A stretch of DNA of 64,000 bases from Populus alba (GCF_005239225.2 NC_133293.1:13608333-13672332); one strand, 5' to 3'; positions 23,261-35,508 are shown, counted from the stretch's first letter. Notes: generated from the letters alone by a model not told the origin. Made by a program: numbers and translations.

Positions 23261-24794
23261 AATCAAGAACATGACTAGATAGCTGAGTTTTGATCCTGAT
23301 GTTTTGAGTCTGTTGGTGATTCTGTTGTGCAAATGTACTGATATACATTGCGTTTTTCTGGCAACATATAGCGTGGTTATGAATGTTTCATCATTTGAAA
23401 GGATTGTGAAAAGTTTAAACTAAAAAACATGAAACATCAACTATCGTAATTAAGAGAATAAGGTTATCTGAATCCCATTAAATCTATGGCCCTGTCCATG
23501 TTTCTAGTTCATTTTAGCCTATTTTTTTGGTTTTACAGGCTGTTATGTGCACGAGACTAGTTGCAAACCAGGTGCTTTGATTGTAGTGTTTGCATTTATT
23601 TGATTTCTTTAGCCATGGTTGGTTGAACTATAGGGCTTCATCTGGGGGGTTGCTTCTTTGTCTGTTTGGATCGTGGTTGTGGCAAAGCAAACTGTTGTGG
23701 GCGTTCCTTAACTGTCACAGTTAGATCCGGTGTAAAATATTTGTAAATCAAATATCAAGAGAGATTTGTAAATTAATAATATAATTACTCTATTGAGGTT
23801 GGTATTTATATAAATTGATAGATTTAAAACTATTTATTGTAAATATATAACATAGATTCAGAGAAAATGATTAAATTTTATCAAAAAAATAATATAAATT
23901 TAAAGTGTAATGGTTCTTTTGGTTGATATGTTATAATTTAAGGTAGGTTGGTTTCTTTTGCTTTTTTCGCTGTCATATCTTACAAAACTCTTTATTGCAT
24001 TATAAAATAGATACAACATGTGGTGATGCTGTGTATCAAGCAGTGTTCATTTGGTAACGTTAAACTTTTGATGGATGTGATCTGAAAAATTAAGTTTAAG
24101 TTTAACTAACAAAAATTAAGCCTTGCGTGAAGAAAATATTATAACTGAAATTATTATTTATTATCTCATAAATCACGATGCATTAAAGTAGTGATTTAAA
24201 AAAAAAATCAATTTGATCCTCACACCTTTTCTTTTGTGCAATTGAGCTCTTTTGAGTCTAAATTAACATCTAATTGTATGTTTTTTTTAAGATGATTGAA
24301 TTGAAAGTCAAATGACTAAATAAAAAAAATAGGGGTAAAATAGGTGGCATTTTTTATTTTATAAAAAAATTTTATTTTGATACCCTATATTTTTTGGCTT
24401 TTAGTTTTGTCAATCACTTTAGTTTTCACAAAATTCAATTTTAATACCAAAGTTTTTTTCCTCATTTTTTTAGTACTTTTTAGTTAAAGAAGAGAGAGAG
24501 AGAGAGAGAGAACTGTTAATTTTGGCAAAGAAAAAGAAAGTGGTCATTTTTTATATGATTCTGGTTATCAAAAAAGTTGAAATTAGTGTTAATGAGTTCT
24601 ATCAAATAAAAAGAGTTTTACTCACATGTTTTTTTCCTTTTTTTTTTTAAAGGAGGCAGATTTGACCAAATAATTTTTTTGGGTTACATTTGATTTTGAT
24701 TTTTTTGAGTTTTTTCTTGGTGTTCTAGGGTCATAGATGAATTTATTAAGACGTTGAGGTATTTTCTAGGTGTTTTTAATAATAATAAAAGGCA
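23261..24794. other. Intergenic region, no supported gene
   Basis: The first few hundred bases are 3' untranslated sequence. The rest is AT-rich with a short GA run at 24489-24510 and no coding content. It ends at the target duplication of the Copia element. Confidence 0.5.
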
Positions 24795-24799
24795 TATAA

Positions 24800-25031
24800 T
24801 AAAGGAAACTGATACTTCTTGTTAATTAAAAAATGCAAAGATAGTTGTGGCTTTTATAAAGCCTTACAAAACAGAAAAATCGAAATACAAGGGAAAACAA
24901 ATCAAAATAGAATTGAACTGATCAACTCCTACAAATTAGCTTACTTGACAGGTTAAGCAACAATTCCTGCCTATTATTCAGTTATTACGTTGTAGACCAA
25001 ATCAATAACGACCAAGTCAATAATTCCAACA
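24800..25031 (-). repeat. 3' LTR of the Copia element
   Basis: This is the left-hand copy on the given strand and is 232 bp long. Read on the element strand it begins TGTTGGAATTATTGAC and ends CAGTTTCCTTTA, so the right terminus is TA and not the usual CA. It differs from the other LTR at four transitions. Confidence 0.95.
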
Positions 25032-25058
25032 AATTCCTCCTCGTAAACTGAAAATGCA

Positions 25059-28000
25059 TCAGTTTACTTCTTCAAGTCGTCGAACGCCAAGCCAACTTCT
25101 GAGTTGCACAAATTGGTCCAACTTAATTGGTTTAGTCATTATGTCTGCCACTTGATCTTTAGTTCCAACAAAACTCAACCTCACAACTCCTTCAATTGAC
25201 AGGTTGCGCAAGTAATGATATCTAACATCAATGTGTTTTGTTCTTCGATGCATAACTGGATTCTTTGACAACTTAATGGCTGAACTATTATCACACATGA
25301 TATTGACGCACTCACAGTTTTTGACACCTAACTCCTGCAGAATTCCTCTAAGCCAAACTCCATGACATGCACATGCAGTGGCAGCCACATATTCAGCTTC
25401 TGTGGATGATAGAGTGACAATTCCTTGCTTCCTTGAACTCCAACATATTGCTGCTCCACTTAGAAGAAAAACATAGCCTGAAGTGCTTTTTCTATCATCT
25501 ACATCTCGCGCATAGTCGCTGTCTGTGTATCCCAGCAGACTTCTGTCATCTCCTATATAGTGGTTGTTTGTGTATCCCCGTAGATTTGCATCTATGCTCC
25601 TTTTGTAGTAGACTCCAAAATCTAAAGTTCCTTTTAGATATCTTAGTACCCTCTTAGCAATCATCATATGTTCTTCTTTAGGATCAGCCATATAACGAGA
25701 AATCAAACATACCACAAACATTAAATCAGGACGAGTTACCGTTAGGTACATTAGGCAACCTATCAGCTGTTTATACGGTGTTGCATCAACATTTTTGCTG
25801 CCTAACTTTGACAAGACAGTGCCAGGAACTATTGGATTCTTTACATCATTGCAGTTCCACATATTAAACCTTTCCAAGACTTTCTTAGCATACTTCTTTT
25901 GGCATAGATGAATTCCTTCATTGTTTTGATAGACTTCAACTCCAAGGAAAAACTTCATTTTTCCCAAGTTTGTCATCTCAAACTCCTTCTGCATGGACGA
26001 CTTAAAATTTGTGCACATATGCTCATCATCTCCTGTGTAAATCAAGTCATCTACATAAAGACTTACCAGCAACAATTTATCTCCATTTTTCTTCAGGAAC
26101 AAGGTGTGATCATAATTGCTTTTCTCAAATCCTTCCTTCTTAAAGTAGCTCTCAATTCTGCTAAACCAGGCCCTTGGAGCTTGCTTTAAACCGTAGAGAG
26201 CCTTCTTTAGTCGATACACCTTATTTTCTTGTCCTCTTATGACAAATCCTTCCGGCTGATCAACATAAACCTCCTCCTTCAATTCACCATACAAGAAAGC
26301 ACTCTTTACGTCAAGTTGAAAGATGCACCATCCACGTTGAGCTGCTAGTGCCAATAGAATTCTGATTGTATCCCATCAGGCTACTGGCGCATACACTTCA
26401 TTGTAGTCAATTCCTGCTTTCTATGAGTATCCTTTGGCGACGAGTCTAGCTTTACATTTATCTACTTTGCCTTCTTCATTGAACTTTGTTTTGAAAACCC
26501 ATTTGACACCAATTTTCCTTGCTTGATGTGGCAGTGACACAAGCTCCCAGGTCTGATTTCTTTCAATAGCTTCTATTTCAAGCTTCATGGCCTCCTGCCA
26601 CTTCTTTTCTTTCACCGCTTCATCAAAATGTATTGGATCATCGTTGGAGATGTGAAAGGCTAGGCTTTCGTCTGATTCTTCTTCTTCAGGAAAGCGATTA
26701 CCACTTTCATAATCACGCATCCAAACAGGCTCTCTTCTTCTTCTTGTCTGTTGTGGAATTCCAGAATTTGAAGACTCCCTAATTTCTGGAATTACTTCTA
26801 AATTGCTGTCTTCTGCTTCATTAAATTCTCCATCAGTTTCTTCACCTTCAGACTCTTTTGTGGTAATATCATCATCAGCATCTCCCCAAGCTAACTCATT
26901 CTGCTCTGATTCTGTTGTACTCAGGTTCCACTCCTATTTTCCACCTTCTTCGAATATTACATCTCTGCTTATGATTATTTTCTTTGTCACTGGATCATAC
27001 AAACGGTAGGCCTTAGATTCGTCACTGACTCCAAGTAAGATGCATTTGTGACTGCGATCATCAAGCTTAGTTCTCTTTTGTTCAGGGACATGTACATGTG
27101 CAATAGAACCGAATACTCTGAAGTATTCTACATCTGGTTTTACTCCTGTCCACCTCTCCTCAGGTACCATGTCTTTGACTGCCTTTGTGTAACTGCGATT
27201 TAAAACATGGGTTGTCCATCTAGCTGCTTCTGGCCATGAAGATTTCGGCATCTTCTTCTCAAACAACAAGCATCGTACCATGTTCATGATGGTCCGATTC
27301 CTTCCTTCCGCAACTCCATTTTGCTGGGGAGTGTAAGCTGCTGTTAGTTGTCGTCTTATGCCATTGTCTTGGCAGAATTTATTGAATTCATTTGATGTGA
27401 ATTCTCCTCCCCTGTCAGTTCTGAAACCATAAATGGCTGTTTTTGCTTCTTTTTCAGCAAAACGTTTGAAAATTTTGAATGTCTCAAAAGTTTCTGATTT
27501 ATCTGCAAGAAAATAAATCCATGTTTTTCGAGAGAAATCATCTACCAGCACCAACAAATACCTCTTGCCACTGTGGGAGATTGGGGTGATTGGTCCACAA
27601 AGATCTCCATGAATTAATTCCAATTTATTCAATGCTCTCCATTTGCTTTTCTTTGGAAATTCTTGACGTTGTTGCTTTCCCACATTGCATATTTTGCAAA
27701 CATTGTCTGCTGCTCCTTTGAATTTTGGCAGTCCTTTCACCATTTGTTTCTGCTGCATAATTTGAATAGACTTGTTGTTTAGGTGCCCATATCTCCTGTG
27801 CCAAAGAATCTCCAAGTCTTCTTCTTCCATCTTCAAACAGTTACCAGGCAGTGGCTTCATCTTCGCATAAACCAGGAACATGCGATTTGCAGTCATTTGT
27901 GTATTTATTATCAAGCCCCTTTGTTGATGATAAATTCTGCAAGTTCCTTCTTTGATTAAGATCACCAAGCGCTTCTCCTGTAGCTGGCCAATGCTAAGCA

Positions 28001-29261
28001 AATTGTTGGTGAGATTGGGGACAAAATATACATTTGACACGGTTTGTGTGATACCTTCCACCTCAAATCTGACATTGCCTTTTCCTTCAACTGCCATTTT
28101 TGAACTATTTCCCAATCTGACAGAGTGTTTGAACTTTTCATCAAGCTCAATAAACCAAGTTTTATCTCCTGTCATATGATTTGAGCACCCGGAATCGAGG
28201 AACCAAATGCCCTTTCCTTCAGCTTTGCTAGCTTCTGTGTGTGCCATCAAAAGTAGTTCTTCCTCCTCATCAAATGCAACATAGTTTTCTTCAGCTTTAC
28301 TGGCTTCTGTGTACTCCATCAGAGGTAGTTCTTCTTCTTCGTCAAATTCAGCATAGTTGATGACTCCTTCAGCTTTGCTCACTTCTGTGTGCGCCATTAA
28401 GAGTAGTTCTTCCTCCTCATCAAATTCAGCATAGTTGACTACTCCCTTTTCTGAGCTCGAGCATTCAAATTGATAATGTCCTTGCTTTCCACATTGAAAG
28501 CAGTTAATGGCTGACCTGTTGACAAAAGGTCTAGCTCTTCCCCGTCCTCTAGAGTGAATTCTTCCTCTCTGAAATATCCCTCTGCCTCTTCCTTGTGCAT
28601 TCCTTGGCTCGTTCATCACCTGTAGAACTTGCTCTTCGCTCCTCTTCTCAACCACCTTTTGTTCATGTACAAGCAGAGATGCTTGTAATTCATCTACTGT
28701 GAGCTTGTCAATGTCTTTTGATTCCTCAATTGAGCATACTACGAAGTTGAATTTTTCTGTGAGACTTCGAAGTATTTTCTCAACGATTTTGACATCGGGC
28801 ATATCTTCCCGGCAATTCCTCATGTCATTAGAAATAGTCATAACTCTTGCAAAATACCCAGACACACCTTCTCCTGACTTCATTTCTAGAGTCTCAAATG
28901 TTCTGCGAAGTCGCTGCAGCTGAGCTCGCTTCACTCTAGCACTTCCCTGACACTTGACTTTCATGGAATCCCACAATTGCTTGGCAGTCTCCTTCTGAGT
29001 GATGGTTTTCAATATGCTCTTATCTATGGATTGAAATAGATAATTCTTTGCTTTAAGATCTTTGAGTCTTGCATCGTCAATTGCTTTTTGTTATGCTGCG
29101 TCTATGACTTCATTTCCCTGTGGTTCTTCGAAACCAGATTGAATAACGCTCCAATACTCCTTAGAACGCAGGAGATTTTCCATGATCAAGCTCCAGTGAT
29201 CATAGTCTCCGTCGAATTTTGGAACACATGGTGTTGTGAAGCTTCCTGAATCAGTTGCCAT
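25059..29261 (-). pseudogene. Copia Gag-Pol polyprotein, interrupted by four stops
   Basis: One frame runs from the ATG at 29261 to the stop at 25059, about 1400 codons, without frameshifts. Order of parts: Gag region; zinc knuckle CFQCGKQGHYQFEC near 28463-28504; an acidic tandem repeat (28217-28445); protease with FLDSGCSNHM; a pre-integrase HRRYGHL motif; integrase with D,D,E residues (HGDLCGP, TDRGGEF, QQNGVAEG); reverse transcriptase with YVDD at 26046-26057; and RNase H with TDSDYARD and SSTEAEY. In-frame stops are TAA at 29091-29093, TAG at 26934-26936, TAG at 26421-26423 and TGA at 26376-26378. Each could come from one C-to-T change in a Gln or Arg codon. The element would have replicated through reverse transcription in cytoplasmic particles. 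Copia is certain; the lineage within Copia is not assigned. Confidence 0.95.
28217..28445 (-). repeat. In-frame acidic tandem repeat in the Copia polyprotein
   Basis: Three consecutive units of 24-26 codons, each like NYAEFDEEEELLLMAHTEAS, sit between the zinc knuckle and the protease. Unit starts on the given strand are at 28217, 28289 and 28367, so the periods are 72 and 78 bases, both multiples of three. The copies differ slightly (VNYAEF, INYAEF, NYVAF). Confidence 0.9.
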
Positions 29262-29335
29262 TTTCTGTTTTGTGTTTTTCCTCTCAAACACTCAAATTAT
29301 TCCTTTATCAGGTCCGTGCTTGCTCTGATACCAAA

Positions 29336-29567
29336 TAAAGGAAACTGATACTTCTTGTTAATTAAAAAATACAAAGATAGTTGTGGCTTTTATAAAGCCT
29401 TACAAAACAGAAAAATCAAAATACAAGGGAAAACAAATCAAAACAGAATTGAACTGATCAACTCCTACAAACTAGCTTACTTGACAGGTTAAGCAACAAT
29501 TCCTGCCTATTATTCAGTTATTACGTTGTAGACCAAATCAATAACGACCAAGTCAATAATTCCAACA
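29336..29567 (-). repeat. 5' LTR of the Copia element
   Basis: This is the right-hand copy, 232 bp long, and carries the presumed promoter on the minus strand. It is followed on the element strand by two T bases and then the tRNA-Met primer site. After it lies the TATAA target duplication. Confidence 0.95.
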
Positions 29568-30536
29568 TATAAATGGGTTATTAAGCCAAAAAAAACAAAA
29601 CAAAACAAGAAAGCCTTTTTTTTATGGTAGCCCTAGAACAAGCATTGTTTGCTGCCCTTATTTAAAAAAATTTAAAGATAGGTCTAGATGCGCGGGCTAA
29701 GCTAGAAAGCCCAGGTGCACGGGCTAGGCTAGGCTAGAAAGCTCAGGTGCCTAGGTTGTTTTATTCAAATACCTAAGCTAAAAGTGCTTGGGCTCATTTT
29801 GGATGTTTCTTTTTTGTTATTTTATAGCTGGGTTAGAAAAATTAATAAACAAAATCATTGAATTTAATTGAGTTCACAAGTTAGGTAATAAGTTTAACAG
29901 GTTATTTAACATCATTCAGACTATTTGTTTTTCTTTTTTTGTTGTCTAATGCTTTTTCTACCCTTTAATTTTCAAGAAAAAAAATATAATTTTATCCTTT
30001 GTTATTAATGATGTATTTTTTTTTATCAACATCTTGATTCCTGTATCAAAACTTTTTTTTTTGTAAACTTGTTTTATTTTAATTAATTTCATCTAATCTT
30101 AAATTTGCAATATAGTGGACAATAAAGAAAACGAAGGAGAAGAAACCTTGCTAGGCAGTTTTGCTAGTTATTAGGTCTAAGAGTTTTTTTTCCGAATAGG
30201 TTTAAGAGTTGAGTTAGGATATTACTAAGATTTTAAACATTATATTACATGTCTTATTATGTATATGGATGTAATCTATAAGATGGACTTAGATTTTAAA
30301 TATTATACGGGTGTAATTAAAAAAAATGATTTGTAGATTGATTACATGATTTAGAGACCTAAACATTTTTTCATATTAATCTTTAAATTAGATTTAGCCG
30401 TTATGATCAAATGTTTAACAAGTTAGAAGAATAATTTTACTGTATTATATTAAAAAAAAAAAAAACAAAGGAATGGAATGAAATATTGTATTTTTTTCAC
30501 TGTATTACCACAACATATCTAATCAAACATGTAGTA

Positions 30537-30707
30537 GGGTGTAATTCAATTAATCAGGCCCTGAGTTTTCTTCCTAAAGATCACCAGTTTGAGTCTCACA
30601 AACCTCAAAGCTACTGAAAGCTTACATAATCATTAACTTCAGGACTCGTGTGATTAATCGAAATGTGTACAAGTTGATTTGGACACCAATGTTAATATAA
30701 AAATAAA
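30537..30707 (+). mobile_element. tRNA-derived SINE with 12-bp target duplication
   Basis: The unit is flanked by AAACATGTAGTA at 30525-30536 and 30708-30719. It has a box B-like AGTTTGAGTCTC, then a body with TTAACTTCAGG and an A-rich tail. The body matches the shape of Salicaceae SINEs that I recognise, in a diverged form. It has no coding capacity and would have relied on LINE machinery. Confidence 0.75.
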
Positions 30708-30733
30708 AAACATGTAGTAATATAAATTTTGAA

Positions 30734-30892
30734 GGGTATAGCCCAACTAGTTAAATTTTGAGTTTGTTTCCTAAAGATCACCAGTTAGAGTCCCACAAAC
30801 TTTAAGGTTATTAAAAACTTAACTGATTGTTAACTTTAAAACTTGTAAGGTTGGTTAAAATATATTTAAACTTGTCTAAAGATCCTCATTAA
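30734..30892 (+). mobile_element. Second, related SINE directly downstream
   Basis: The segment starts GGGTATAGCCCAACTAG and shares with the SINE just upstream the stretch CCTAAAGATCACCAGTT, the box B-like AGTTAGAGTCCCAC and the following TTAACTT region. Similarity is clear but imperfect. I could not place a target duplication, so its ends are approximate. Confidence 0.6.
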
Positions 30893-30905
30893 CAGAAAAC
30901 TTACC

Positions 30906-30946
<41 letters not shown>

Positions 30947-30988
30947 TGATGCAATTTCCATAATAGCAGAAAACTTACCAAAATGAGA
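30893..30988 (+). repeat. (GA)n microsatellite between two copies of a 22-bp sequence
   Basis: The 22 bases at 30893-30914, starting CAGAAAACTTACC, recur exactly at 30967-30988. The (GA)n run occupies 30911-30943 and starts inside the first copy. Confidence 0.85.
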
Positions 30989-32656
30989 CTACTTCCAGAT
31001 TTTTGTAAATTGACGCGATAAGGTTACAAGTACTTTGCATCCCTAATTGACATTACGACAGAATAATTATAAATGGCATAATTATGGCTATCATATCCTG
31101 CATCAATTCTTGATGGACCTTTGGGATTGCCATCTCCAATGGCAGGTTAACATAAGCCTGCTCTAATGTCCTGACCACGGGCTATTGTCATGATGGTGCT
31201 GTGCAGAACATACAAAATGTACACTCAAATATGTGCAAATGGAAGCAACGCGTCACAATGATTGATCTATTTTGCAAGAGTGCCACGTGTTGACTTGAGT
31301 TTTTAGTTTGTTTTTCTCAAGGCTGGGAGAGGGGAAAAGGGCAAGAGAAGGGCAGGACAAGGCAAACGTTAGAAAGGACAGGAGGAGAAGATTAAAAGCT
31401 TTCAAGTCGGAAAAAGGACAAAATTGAGTAGTCAAGGACACCAGGAGGAGTCCAAAGTCCAAGCATAAGCTAAAAGTTCTCAATATTATTGCCTGCCTGC
31501 TTTGGATCAGAGCCCCCCCGTCCCACCTAAACGAGACTTGGAGTTGGATCCCTTCTTCTTTTTTTTTTTCCTTCTTTTTTTCAGCAACAGACAAAAACAA
31601 AATCCCTTTTTTTTGGGTTCGATAAAAGACGAAATTGTGAGCATGCCAAGTTCGAACTTACCCCCAGGATATACTGATTTATTATTACGGAAATAGTTGA
31701 TCGCCCCAGCTGCGGCTGGAATTAAAGAAAAACAAATACTATAAGAACATATTAATATCATAAAAAAACTATTTAATATTTTTATCAAGCTCGGCTTAAT
31801 AGATTAACTTTGAAACAACTCTCATCAAGTTTAAAATTAATTGTGCAAAAATTATCTTGACACAACTTACTTCACATATTTAAAAGCAAATCAGATAAAT
31901 AACAATAAATATGATTTTCCTTTTAAAAAAAAAGTGTCAAAGATGACTTTTTTTTTTTGTTTTTGAATATACCAAGATAGCAATATATGAATGAATTTAC
32001 CCTTTGTGACTTAATTTATTAATCTCACAACTGATTTATTGACTCTATAAGGCTTATAACTTTTTTTAATAATTTTTATATAATTATATAGTAAAATAAT
32101 AAACATTCATAAAATCATGTATGAAACCTAGTATTATAACTTTTATTTGAGATTGCAATAACTTTTAAAAAGTAATTTGAAAATAAATTATGAAAATTGA
32201 TTTAAAATTAATTAAATATTAAAGATAAATTTTTTAAAAAAAAGTTATATATAATTTCCCTTTATATTTTTTTTTTTAGTATGCAGTATAAATTGCAAAA
32301 TTGATAAGATATATCCTAGTTTTTTTTTTTATGCAGAAAAAAAAAAACAGTGAATGAGGTGAGATATATCCTCGATTTTTTTAGCATGCGGTACAATTGC
32401 AAAATTGACAAGATATCAATAATGTATCCCAATATATCTATCTGATCGGGTTTTCTGCTCTTTGCTCAAGTCTTGTCAGTCTACTGCCCACGGAAACGAC
32501 ATTGCCATGAAAATACCAATTTTGGCCATCGAAATGACATTTCCTTTATCAAAATACGTTGCGGTAGTTCTCTCTTTTGTGATTAAAAAATAGGCATCAA
32601 CGTAGAACATAGCTTATAAAAAAGGGACAATTCCTTTAACCAAATTAGTAATACTT

Positions 32657-32852
32657 TTTTTTTTTTTGATAACATGGGTGTCCGGGCCAGCTTACGCGCA
32701 CCACGACTAATCCCACGGCCCACTGAACATCTGCAAGCCCTAGTGAGCATTTAAGAGAAATAGAAAGAGAGCAAACTCTCCAACCCCAACTGAGACTGGA
32801 ACTGGGTCAAAGGAAGGAAAACCCTTTCACCACTTTACACACACCTGTTGGT
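32657..32852 (-). mobile_element. SINE on the minus strand with 17-bp target duplication
   Basis: CCAAATTAGTAATACTT occurs at 32640-32656 and 32853-32869, exactly flanking a 196-bp unit. On the minus strand the unit ends with an A-run, preceded by GGGATTAGTCGTGGTGCGCG and AAGCTGGCCCGGACACCC. This is a 3' end I recognise from plant SINEs. A box B-like GTTCCAGTC lies in its first half. The long exact target duplication and the A-tail are the key evidence. Confidence 0.88.
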
Positions 32853-33538
32853 CCAAATTAGTAATACTTGATAAAGCATGTCATGAGCGATCATTTCAAC
32901 TTTCAAGTAAGAGAAGTAAGGAACTCAAAACGACAGTGGTGTGCGAGTGAGGAGCAAGAGCAGCTGGGGAAATTCCATCAGTAAATTTTCCTGATGTCTG
33001 GTCCAGCGATAGAATAATTCCGTTGTTACATTCATTTATTAACTAGCTAGCTGAATTAAAATAATTTAAATTTAAATAAAATAATAATTAAAACTCAAAA
33101 TTAACTAAAAAATCAATTAAAACAACATCTTTCAAACTTGAATTGAGGGTTTTATGGATCTTGATTGGTTACACCAAACTAGACCGTAAAATCGTAAATT
33201 CTAAAACCTACAACAGTAGAATTTGAAGTTATTGTTGTTTTTGTTATCAAACATGTTTGGCATGTCCAAGCTTTTTTTTTGGGACTTTGACTTATCCATT
33301 TAATTCATGAAATATATTTGTAACACATTTTAAATCGCATTACAGGATCGTAAATCATGATGTAACTAAGTTAGCTGGAATCTACTATTATAGTTTCCAT
33401 TTCAAATTAATAGTTTCTAGATTTCTCACCAATAAGTGACAGTGGCGATATTCCTATTTTTCATATTGTCAATCCAACTCCAGAATTAATAGACGGATAA
33501 ATAAACCTTTTATTATATGAAATCAGCTTGTATGTGTA

Positions 33539-33725
33539 CAGGGGCCAAGCCAGGAATTGAGGACTGGGAAGGCCAATAAGAATATCCCAGTAAGTCATGT
33601 ATTTATTGCAAAATAAACTTTAAATAGAAGGGTATAATTAAGAGTTTTCAAGAATTTAGGACTAAAATTTAAAATCTTCTAAGATTTTGAATGCCAGGGC
33701 CCCCAGCGCTCAACGTCTGCTCCTG
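33539..33725 (+). mobile_element. Small hAT-like non-autonomous element (187 bp)
   Basis: The left end reads CAGGGGCCAAGCCAGG and the right end, reversed, reads CAGGAGCAGACG, so the termini match imperfectly as inverted repeats. The flanks TATGTGTA (33531-33538) and TATGTTTA (33726-33733) agree at 7 of 8 positions, as expected for an aged hAT target duplication. The CAGGGGC-type ends are common in plant hAT derivatives. There is no coding content. Confidence 0.65.
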
Positions 33726-34571
33726 TATGTTTATGCGTTTGCAATGTGACCGAGACATATTTGATATTTCTAAGGGATTATATCCATGCTAAACTTTCAT
33801 GATTTTCATCCCAACATTAAGATAGTCATAAAATATTTTAAAACAATTCCTGATAATCAGTTATCTTCATGGACAGAATTAGTAATTAGTTGAATTATTC
33901 TCAAGATAATGCTGTGAAAAATTCCACATTCTCCGGTCATACTAAATTCATTGAAATCTCAAGTGGATTACGAGTACCAATAAATTCTTAAATTAAATTA
34001 TATCCCATATGAAAAATTCACATATTTATGAGAGTTGATTTCAAACTTGCCTTTAAGGTTAAGGTTAAGGTCAAGGCATCATTTGTTAGTTTGCTTTTTT
34101 AAATGGAGAACTAAGACTTTGCTGGGAGAAGTACTAGCCTTTTCAAGACCTCGCAAACGAGGTCGTCCTTTTTTATGTAATTAATGGTGCGAATTGCAAG
34201 CTGGAAAATAAACGTGTAAAGATTTATTTTGAAAGAGTAAAAATTCACAGGATTGCATCAAATTTGATACCTAAGATCGCACGGACTTCGTTAATCCAGA
34301 CAGGATTTCCTCCTTACACACGTCAAACACAGTCAAAGTCTCCAACACCGCCGCGAGATTCCCGGCCAGCCTCGGCCAAATCCCGTGTTTCTCCTCAACG
34401 TTTAATTAACATATATATCAACCTCTGTTTTGGTCCAAAACTGTCCCAAGCAAAGCCGCGTGGGAAAACTTTTACTTGTAGTTTTTTCTTCTTATTTTTG
34501 CAAACATGACGTGATGTAACATGCTCTATAACTTCATTTTTTTTATATAGATTTCAATTGACAGTGACCAT

Positions 34572-34575
<4 letters not shown>

Positions 34576-34641
<66 letters not shown>
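34576..34641. repeat. (TA)n microsatellite, about 66 bp
   Basis: Uninterrupted TA dinucleotides. Two shorter runs of the same kind lie at 35512-35553 and 54972-55010. Confidence 0.95.
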
Positions 34642-34644
<3 letters not shown>

Positions 34645-35508
34645 CTTGTATATTAATTTTCGTTATTTTAAGGAAAATGATATTCTTCAATTAGTTTTTC
34701 CTTATAAAAAAATTAACTTCATTTTTCTAACAAGATTAAACATAATTTTATTTGTGTCGTAATAAAAAATATCAATAAAAATCTTACTTTTGACAATTTG
34801 GTTGAAATTTCAGTCGTAGTAACTAGCTAAATAAGACATACATCTCTTTCCCATCAGACCTGCCTCCAGGTTATTCATTTGATGTTAATGTTGGTAGATA
34901 ATAGATCTTTAGGTTTTGTTATTATTCTTAGTAGCATTTATAAAATAGTAGATATTATACCATAATTCGTGAAACTGAATTTAAAGAGTTGCAAAGTAGA
35001 ATATAAAGTTTTCAAACCTACACTCAAGTTTTTTTTTTTATATAAAAAAATCTCATAAGAAATAATAGATTATTCGTTTTCATATAGTACACTATCAAAA
35101 TCCTAATTGCTCGAAGGTAAATGAAGCTAACCATCCCGTGATCCGACAAAGCAATGAGAGAGTTAATCTGGCTTGTGTGGCTTAATAATTGAACAAAGAT
35201 AAAAGGAAAGAACATTACAAAGGCAGCTTTTGTGATCAGATTACAAGAGCAATAAATATTACGTAGATTAATAATTAAGAGAATGATTCATAATTAAACT
35301 ACAATTAAATAGTGACGAGTGCAAACTGCAAAGGGCTCCCTCAATAAAAGAGGCGCGTGGAGCTGATTTTCAACACAATTACCGACAAGCAGCAGAATTC
35401 AAACCGAATTCTCATGGTAGATGCTACTACGGAGTCATTAATTTGGTGGTGAAGCATGGACAAAACAATGAAGCTATCTCTTAACAATATCAGTCCTGTT
35501 TGTATATG

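Larger units (their letters stand above)
24800..29567 (-). mobile_element. Complete but defective Copia LTR retrotransposon
   Basis: Two direct LTRs of 232 bp (24800-25031 and 29336-29567) bound the element. The target duplication TATAA lies at 24795-24799 and 29568-29572. On the minus strand the primer-binding site TGGTATCAGAGC (29322-29333) starts two bases after the 5' LTR and matches initiator tRNA-Met. A purine tract, GAGGAGGAATT, at 25032-25042 abuts the 3' LTR. The two LTRs differ at four sites out of 232, all transitions, so insertion was fairly recent. The coding region order, with integrase before reverse transcriptase, marks the Copia superfamily. Four in-frame stops make it non-autonomous. 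Confidence 0.96.

Noticed and set aside
25433..28923. Plus-strand open frames within the Copia element
   Set aside because: They are antisense shadows of the Gag-Pol frame.
31253..31788. Open frames on both strands near 31.5 kb
   Set aside because: Driven by T- and A-runs; no domain and no splice support.
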